A stretch of 9,072 nucleotides of DNA from NCBI GenBank assembly GCA_004195315.1, contig SDWL01000062.1, forward strand, positions 1 through 9,072. Direction: 5' to 3'. The first letter of the stretch is position 1, and each line of letters opens with the position of its first letter. This document shows, piece by piece, positions 5,109 through 9,072 of the stretch. The notes under the pieces are model-generated. The model was given only the letters and a program-made list of their open reading frames with translations, searched no databases and was not told the DNA's origin. The position numbers and the translations under genes are program-made. The stretch comes from Lutibacter sp. (GTDB lineage: Bacteria > Bacteroidota > Bacteroidia > Flavobacteriales > Flavobacteriaceae).

Positions 5109-6283
5109 GTTATTTTGTTGATAAAAACGGATATTATGGTCAATTTGGCGGTGCGTTTATTCCAGAACTATTGTATCCAAATGTGAAAGAATTAGAAGAT
5201 AATTATTTAAAAATATTAGAATCAGAATCTTTTAAAAAAGAATTTAAAGATTTACTGGATAATTACGTTGGTAGACCAACTCCTTTGTATTTAGCCAAAC
5301 GTTTGTCTGAAAAATATGGCGCTACTATTTATTTAAAACGAGAAGATTTATGTCATACAGGCGCACATAAAATCAATAATACAATCGGACAAATATTAGT
5401 TGCTAAACATTTAGGAAAAAAACGGATTATTGCTGAGACAGGTGCAGGTCAGCACGGAGTTGCAACTGCCACTGTTTGTGCTTTAATGGATTTAGAATGT
5501 ATTGTTTTTATGGGCGAAGTTGATATTAAGCGTCAGGCAACTAATGTAGCTCGTATGAAAATGTTAGGAGCTAAAGTTATACCGGCAATAAGTGGAAGTA
5601 AAACCTTAAAAGATGCTGCTAATGAGGCAATTAGAGATTGGATTGGAAATCCTGAAGATACCTATTATTTAATAGGATCAGTTGTTGGCCCACATCCATA
5701 TCCAGATATGGTTGCTCGATTGCAATCGATTATTAGTAAAGAGATAAAAGAACAATTGAAGATTCAAACTGGTAATGAAAATCCAGATATGATAATTGCT
5801 TGTGTTGGTGGTGGAAGCAATGCTGCAGGTGCTTTTTACCATTATTTAGACGAAAAAAATGTAAAGTTAATTGCTGTTGAAGCAGCTGGTTTGGGAGTTT
5901 ATAGTGGAGAATCTGCCGCTACATCATTATTAGGTGACGTTGGTGTTTTACACGGTAGTAAAACTATTTTAATGCAAGATAAATACGGACAAGTAATAGA
6001 ACCTTATTCAATATCGGCAGGATTAGATTATCCAGGAATTGGACCTTTACACGCTTTTTTAAATGAAAGTAAACGTGCTGAATTTATGAATGCAACAGAC
6101 CAAGAAGCATTAGATGCGGCCTATGAATTAACAAAAATTGAAGGAATTATTCCTGCTTTAGAATCGGCTCATGCATTGGCAGTTTTACCAAAAATGAAAT
6201 TAAAAAAAGAGCAGGTAATTGTAATTAATTTGTCGGGCAGAGGAGATAAAGATTTGGAAACTTATATATCAAATTTGAAATAA
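5105..6283 (+). CDS. trpB: Tryptophan synthase beta chain
   Basis: TrpB is the PLP enzyme that condenses indole, channelled from TrpA, with serine to give tryptophan. The 392-residue protein has the normal length and looks like the standard TrpA-partnered TrpB1 type. It opens with GYYGQFGGAFIPELLYP (9-25), continues with GRPTPLYLAKRLSEKYGA (56-73) and KREDLCHTGAHKINN (78-92), where Lys89 is the PLP Schiff-base lysine, and has Glu111 in AETGAGQHGVATA, the expected catalytic glutamate. CVGGGSNAAG is the PLP-phosphate loop. The C-terminal part keeps SAGLDYPGIGP, ALESAHA and NLSGRGDKD. Nothing is truncated. The start codon overlaps the trpF stop by four bases, implying translational coupling. A 68-base gap holding a degenerate hairpin repeat separates it from trpA, although the two subunits act as one complex. 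Confidence 0.98.
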   Translation: MSYFVDKNGYYGQFGGAFIPELLYPNVKELEDNYLKILESESFKKEFKDLLDNYVGRPTPLYLAKRLSEKYGATIYLKREDLCHTGAHKINNTIGQILVAKHLGKKRIIAETGAGQHGVATATVCALMDLECIVFMGEVDIKRQATNVARMKMLGAKVIPAISGSKTLKDAANEAIRDWIGNPEDTYYLIGSVVGPHPYPDMVARLQSIISKEIKEQLKIQTGNENPDMIIACVGGGSNAAGAFYHYLDEKNVKLIAVEAAGLGVYSGESAATSLLGDVGVLHGSKTILMQDKYGQVIEPYSISAGLDYPGIGPLHAFLNESKRAEFMNATDQEALDAAYELTKIEGIIPALESAHALAVLPKMKLKKEQVIVINLSGRGDKDLETYISNLK

Positions 6284-6292
6284 CATTAAGAT

Positions 6293-6321
6293 TGTAATGT
6301 TGAACCTAATTCAACATTGCA
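6293..6321 (+). repeat. Hairpin repeat A, degenerate copy between trpB and trpA
   Basis: AATGTTGAA (6296-6304) pairs perfectly with TTCAACATT (6310-6318) around CCTAA; a T-G wobble and a G-C pair extend the stem outwards. Aligned with the copy at 3291-3319, it matches 20 of 29 positions with no gaps. The C-G pair at repeat positions 8 and 22 is replaced by T-A, a compensatory change. There is no U run after it, so it is not an obvious terminator. Confidence 0.6.
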
Positions 6322-6351
6322 TGCTTAAAATAAGGACGAAAATTTAATACA

Positions 6352-7116
6352 ATGAGCAGAATTAATCAAATACTAAAAGAAAACAAAAATTTATTATCCG
6401 TTTTTTTTACAGCAGGTTTCCCCAGGCTAAATGATACTGAAATTATTATTAAAAGTTTAGAAAGTAATGGTGTAGATTTTATTGAAGTTGGTTTACCATA
6501 CTCTGACCCATTAGCTGATGGGCCAACTATTCAGCATAGTAGTTCAGTTGCTTTGGCAAACGGAATGAATTTGGATATTATTTTTAATCAGTTAGAAGGC
6601 TTAAAAGATTCAATTAAAGTTCCTTTAGTGTTAATGGGATATTTAAATCAGATGATAAAATATGGCGAAGAAAAATTTTGTCAGAGATGTAAAGACTGCG
6701 GAATTGAAACAGTTATAATTCCTGACTTGCCAATGATAGAATACGAGTCTCATTACCAACAATTATTTGCAAGTTATAACATTTCTAACGTGTTTTTAAT
6801 TACGCCTCAAACTTCAGAAGAACGTATTTTGAAAATTGATAATATTACCAATGCTTTTATCTATGTAGTTGCTTCCTCTTCTATAACGGGCGCTAAAGGA
6901 GAAATTTCTTCAAAACAAATAGCCTATTTTGAACGAATTAAAAAAATGAATTTAAAAAGTACATTAATTGCTGGTTTTGGAATCTCAGATAAATCTACAT
7001 TTAATACCTCTTGTAAATATATGGACGGAGCAATTATTGGCTCGGCATTTATTAATTATTTAAACAAAAACGGAACAGATACAATAGCTAAATTTGTGAA
7101 ATCAATAATAGATTAG
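6352..7116 (+). CDS. trpA: Tryptophan synthase alpha chain
   Basis: TrpA cleaves indole-glycerol phosphate to indole and glyceraldehyde 3-phosphate and feeds indole to TrpB through the tunnel of the alpha2beta2 complex. The 254-residue (beta/alpha)8 barrel is near the usual length, slightly short. FFTAGFP (18-24) is followed by VDFIEVGLPYSDPLADGPTI (41-60), holding catalytic Glu45 and Asp56 with the same spacing as Glu49 and Asp60 of the enterobacterial enzyme. Next come LMGYLNQMIKYG, GIETVIIPDLPMIEYE, FLITPQTSEERI and VVASSSITGAKG, the mobile phosphate-site loop in the SS-type form in place of RSGVTG. IAGFGISDKSTF and DGAIIGSAFI complete the barrel. It is the last trp gene, 68 bases after trpB and 34 bases before the CDGSH gene. 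Confidence 0.97.
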   Translation: MSRINQILKENKNLLSVFFTAGFPRLNDTEIIIKSLESNGVDFIEVGLPYSDPLADGPTIQHSSSVALANGMNLDIIFNQLEGLKDSIKVPLVLMGYLNQMIKYGEEKFCQRCKDCGIETVIIPDLPMIEYESHYQQLFASYNISNVFLITPQTSEERILKIDNITNAFIYVVASSSITGAKGEISSKQIAYFERIKKMNLKSTLIAGFGISDKSTFNTSCKYMDGAIIGSAFINYLNKNGTDTIAKFVKSIID

Positions 7117-7150
7117 TAACTTTAAAATCAAACTAAAAAAATCAATTATT

Positions 7151-7384
7151 ATGGAATTACCAAAAAGAGCAGGAGACAGTCCAATAGCAATAGCATTAGT
7201 AGAAGGAAAAAAATATGCTTGGTGTACTTGCGGTTTGTCTGAAAATCAGCCATTATGTAATGGCTCACATAAAGGTAAAGGTATGAGTCCAAAAGTTTTT
7301 GTAGCAGAAAAAACTGAAACAAAATATTTTTGTGTTTGTAAACAAACAAAGAACGGTCCTTTTTGTGATGGATCACATAAATAA
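7151..7384 (+). CDS. Small protein with two CDGSH iron-sulfur motifs
   Basis: This 77-residue protein holds two tandem CDGSH (mitoNEET-type) iron-sulfur domains, a known small bacterial form resembling the human CISD3 layout. The first motif uses Cys25, Cys27, Cys36 and His40 (CTCGLSENQPLCNGSH), the second Cys61, Cys63, Cys72 and His76 (CVCKQTKNGPFCDGSH). Both fit the spacing C-x-C-x8-C-x3-H, so each should bind a 2Fe-2S cluster with three cysteines and one histidine. The first motif has Asn in place of the Asp of CDGSH. There is no signal peptide or membrane segment, so it should be cytoplasmic. It follows trpA by 34 bases in the same direction and may be co-transcribed, but no step of tryptophan synthesis needs it. 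Electron transfer, cluster transfer or redox sensing are all possible; the specific role is unknown. Confidence 0.9.
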   Translation: MELPKRAGDSPIAIALVEGKKYAWCTCGLSENQPLCNGSHKGKGMSPKVFVAEKTETKYFCVCKQTKNGPFCDGSHK

Positions 7385-7393
7385 ATACTACTT

Positions 7394-8050
7394 TTAAAAA
7401 TATTTTTTATACTGTAAAACCCTAAAATCAAATGTGTTGAATTTAGGGTTTTGTTGTTTTAATAATTTGTATTGTGGATTGCTTCCAACGGCTCTATTAG
7501 CAGCTCCAGATGGAGCGGTCAATGAAATTACTTTTATTTTTCGTGTACCTTCAATCAGAAATTCGTGTATTCTTGGCGTTTCTAACGAAATAGTATTAAG
7601 TTCTATTTTTATATCTTTTAATTGTCTTCTTAAGTGATATTCTGGGCCATTTTTACTATTTCCACCAGTTAATAAAAGCGTATGAACTAACGGCAATTTT
7701 TTAATAAAGTAAATCATATCACGAAGTTCAATATTTAGCATTCCTAAATCAGAAGCATCCATTTTTTGTCGCTCACATGAATCAACAATATCGCAAATAC
7801 CAATGTTGTTTTTAATTAGGAAGTCTTTTCGTTGTTGAATAGCAAAGTCACTTGTTTCAAAATGCAAATTCAGCTTAAATATTTCATCTAAAATTGGCCA
7901 TAATTGGCCATCAATACTTCCATAACAAAAATTCACATCACCTTTTTTTAAATTTCCTATTGAAAATCTAGGAGGAGGTAACGTACCAACAATTAATTTT
8001 GTAGTTTGTTTAGAAATAAATGGCTTGTATGGGTGTTTATGTGCAAACAT
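7394..8050 (-). CDS. Uracil-DNA glycosylase superfamily protein
   Basis: The 218-residue cytoplasmic protein looks like a member of the uracil-DNA glycosylase superfamily, closest in pattern to hypoxanthine/deoxyinosine glycosylase-like proteins. Supporting segments are KLIVGTLPPPRF (18-29), corresponding to motif 1 (LILGSMPG-like), FCYGSIDGQLWPILDEIF (41-58), similar to the YYGHPxNxFWxIL region, GICDIVDSCER (84-94), and LTAPSGAANRAVG (177-189), which resembles the C-terminal DNA-contacting loop (LPSPSxAN type). The Asn expected in the HPxNxFW motif is not visible: the aligned stretch is SIDGQLW. Its activity is therefore uncertain. It would act in base excision repair of deaminated bases if active. 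It is convergent with the CDGSH gene, nine bases apart, and divergent from the FUSC-like gene. ATG at 8050 was chosen as the first start in frame, leaving a normal short N-terminus. Confidence 0.72.
   Translation of the reverse strand: MFAHKHPYKPFISKQTTKLIVGTLPPPRFSIGNLKKGDVNFCYGSIDGQLWPILDEIFKLNLHFETSDFAIQQRKDFLIKNNIGICDIVDSCERQKMDASDLGMLNIELRDMIYFIKKLPLVHTLLLTGGNSKNGPEYHLRRQLKDIKIELNTISLETPRIHEFLIEGTRKIKVISLTAPSGAANRAVGSNPQYKLLKQQNPKFNTFDFRVLQYKKYF
7416..7452 (+). terminator. Candidate bidirectional terminator hairpin at the convergent junction
   Basis: AAAACCCTAAA (7416-7426) pairs perfectly with TTTAGGGTTTT (7442-7452). The loop allows four more pairs (TCAA 7428-7431 with TTGA 7437-7440). 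On the plus strand it lies 31 bases after the CDGSH stop and runs into a T-rich stretch (TTTTGTTGTTTT), so it could end transcription of the trp-CDGSH unit. It is also the coding 3' end of the minus-strand glycosylase-like gene, whose last dozen codons it covers. The stem is A/T-rich, so strength is uncertain. Confidence 0.5.
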
Positions 8051-8062
8051 TCAAAAGAATTT

Positions 8063-8078
8063 ACAATTATATAATTGT
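8063..8078. promoter_or_regulatory. Perfect 16-bp palindrome in the divergent promoter region
   Basis: ACAATTATATAATTGT is a perfect 16-base palindrome placed 13 bases upstream of the glycosylase-like gene's start codon, in the only spacer shared by two divergent genes. A dimeric repressor could bind there. All but two bases are A or T, so chance occurrence in this A/T-rich genome is quite possible. Confidence 0.3.
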
Positions 8079-8085
8079 TTAAATC

Positions 8086-8114
8086 TACGGAATAAATAAT
8101 ACTCCGTAAATTTG
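8086..8114 (+). promoter_or_regulatory. Candidate promoter and operator for the FUSC-like gene
   Basis: TAAATTTG (8107-8114) fits the Bacteroidota -7 element TAnnTTTG and lies 17 bases before the ATG at 8132. No good TTTG-like -33 element is seen at the usual distance. An inverted repeat, TACGGA (8086-8091) and TCCGTA (8103-8108), with 11 bases between the arms, overlaps the -7 element, as an operator would. Both calls are by eye only. Confidence 0.4.
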
Positions 8115-8131
8115 CTAATTAATAAAATCAA

Positions 8132-9072
8132 ATGTTAATATCCCTAAATAGGTTTTTTAAAAGTTTAAATTTCATGAAAGCTATTATTTTAGCAATAGCA
8201 ATGATACTCCCTATTTTTATTTGTAACTATTATTTTCAGAATATAGGTTTTGGATTTAGTATTGCTTTGGGGGTGTTTTTTTGTTCACCAGCTGATATCT
8301 CAGGTAGTATAAAGCATAATTTTTATGGAATTTTATTAGTTGTTGTGTTATCTGTTGTAGTGACTATGCTATTTGGGTTTGCAATGAATTCTTTTTGGGT
8401 ATTAATCTTTTTACTGGGCGTTATCGTTTTTTTTGTCTCTTACCTTTCTGTATTTGGGTTTAGAGCATCATTAATTTCATTTGCAGGTTTATTAGCGGTT
8501 GTTTTAAGTTTTGCAAATAATTATAATGAAATTAGTACGCTTACTCATACAATGCTTGTGGGTTTAGGAGGTTTATGGTATTTGTCACTTTCTATGCTAA
8601 ATTCAATTTTGTTTCCAAAAGCGCAAACAGATTTTTTATTTGTTGAAATCACAGAAAAAACGGCCGAATTTTTAAGAGTACGAGGTGATTTGTTGATTTC
8701 TAAAACAAATAGAGATAAATTGTATAAAAAAATATTTATTCTTCAATCAGAAATTACTGAACTTCATGAAGTTTTAAGAGGTATAATTTTAAGCAGCCGA
8801 AAAGAATCTGAATTATCTAACAGAATAAGAAGACAACAATTGTTCTTTTCAACATTGGTAGATTTTTTAGAATTGGCAATTTCTAATCCGGTTGACTATG
8901 AGAAATTTGATGTGGTTTTTAAAAAGCATCAAAATAAAATTGAAATGTTTAAAGATTTACTTTTTGAAATGGCTGATCAATTAGAGCACATTTCAAAAGT
9001 TATAAGAAAAGAAGAAAAATTACAAGTTTCATATAGTCTTGAAAATCTGTTAAAAAACATTGATAATCAGAT
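8132..9072 (+). CDS. FUSC-like (YccS/YhfK-type) inner membrane protein, 3' end missing
   Basis: An open frame of 313 codons begins at the ATG at 8132 and runs off the window without a stop. The N-terminal half is strongly hydrophobic, with about six predicted membrane segments (roughly residues 15-34, 38-54, 65-84, 88-108, 112-129 and 139-161). It contains GFSIALGVFFCSPADISGSIKHN (41-63), a stretch typical of Bacteroidota proteins annotated as FUSC family (fusaric-acid-resistance-like, YccS/YhfK-type). After the membrane block comes a long charged, helical cytoplasmic region (about 165-313) with heptad-like leucines, as in these families. Full-length members have a second membrane block, expected beyond the window edge. 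Met15 (8174) is an alternative start; 8132 is preferred for its distance from the -7 motif and the basic leader. Its substrate is unknown; transport of aromatic acids is only a family-level suggestion. Confidence 0.78.
   Translation, partial: MLISLNRFFKSLNFMKAIILAIAMILPIFICNYYFQNIGFGFSIALGVFFCSPADISGSIKHNFYGILLVVVLSVVVTMLFGFAMNSFWVLIFLLGVIVFFVSYLSVFGFRASLISFAGLLAVVLSFANNYNEISTLTHTMLVGLGGLWYLSLSMLNSILFPKAQTDFLFVEITEKTAEFLRVRGDLLISKTNRDKLYKKIFILQSEITELHEVLRGIILSSRKESELSNRIRRQQLFFSTLVDFLELAISNPVDYEKFDVVFKKHQNKIEMFKDLLFEMADQLEHISKVIRKEEKLQVSYSLENLLKNIDNQ

Noticed and set aside
7149..7431. Two minus-strand open frames opposite the CDGSH gene
   Set aside because: The plus-strand frame has two perfect CDGSH motifs, while the minus frames give featureless hydrophobic peptides in A/T-rich sequence.
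7434..7637. Plus-strand open frame opposite the glycosylase-like gene
   Set aside because: The minus-strand frame is longer and carries family motifs in exactly this stretch (LTAPSGAANRAVG).
1..9072. CRISPR array, tRNA or rRNA genes
   Set aside because: No regularly spaced direct repeats and no recognisable tRNA or rRNA sequence were seen on either strand.

Overview
The window is AT-rich chromosomal DNA whose gene content, gene order and protein style point to a member of the Bacteroidota, most likely a marine-type Flavobacteriaceae. The support is a complete tryptophan operon in the order trpE-trpG-trpD-trpC-trpF-trpB-trpA with separate trpE and trpG, start codons without clear Shine-Dalgarno sequences, a TAnnTTTG-type promoter motif, and several palindromic repeats that I recognise from that group. 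This is recognition from the sequence only; no search was run.

Layout. Positions 1-19 are not genomic: they are the Tn5/Nextera mosaic-end adapter, so real sequence starts at about 20, inside the trp leader. A strong terminator-like hairpin (21-50 plus a U run) sits just before trpE and is probably the attenuator of the operon. From 64 to 7116 come trpE, trpG, trpD, a small GIY-YIG nuclease gene, trpC, trpF, trpB and trpA. Together they make the path from chorismate to tryptophan: anthranilate synthase (TrpE+TrpG), phosphoribosyltransferase (TrpD), isomerase (TrpF), indole-glycerol-phosphate synthase (TrpC) and tryptophan synthase (TrpA+TrpB). A small gene for a protein with two CDGSH iron-sulfur motifs follows in the same direction (7151-7384). 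A UDG-superfamily protein gene converges on it (minus strand, 7394-8050). After a short divergent promoter region, a FUSC-like membrane protein gene begins at 8132 and runs off the end of the window.

The unusual part is the density of palindromic repeat elements inside a housekeeping operon. Every loose gene junction holds one: a ~120-nt structured element between trpE and trpG, a degenerate inverted pair between trpG and trpD, and a degenerate hairpin between trpB and trpA. Between trpD and trpC lies a GIY-YIG nuclease gene bracketed by two inverted copies of one palindrome. A further repeat is translated in frame inside trpF. The nuclease's flanking palindromes, and the trpB-trpA copy, differ from each other largely by compensatory changes that keep the stem paired. 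The best candidate for an undescribed system here is therefore a GIY-YIG nuclease with its cognate hairpin repeats, analogous in layout to REP/RAYT systems; the functional link is inference.
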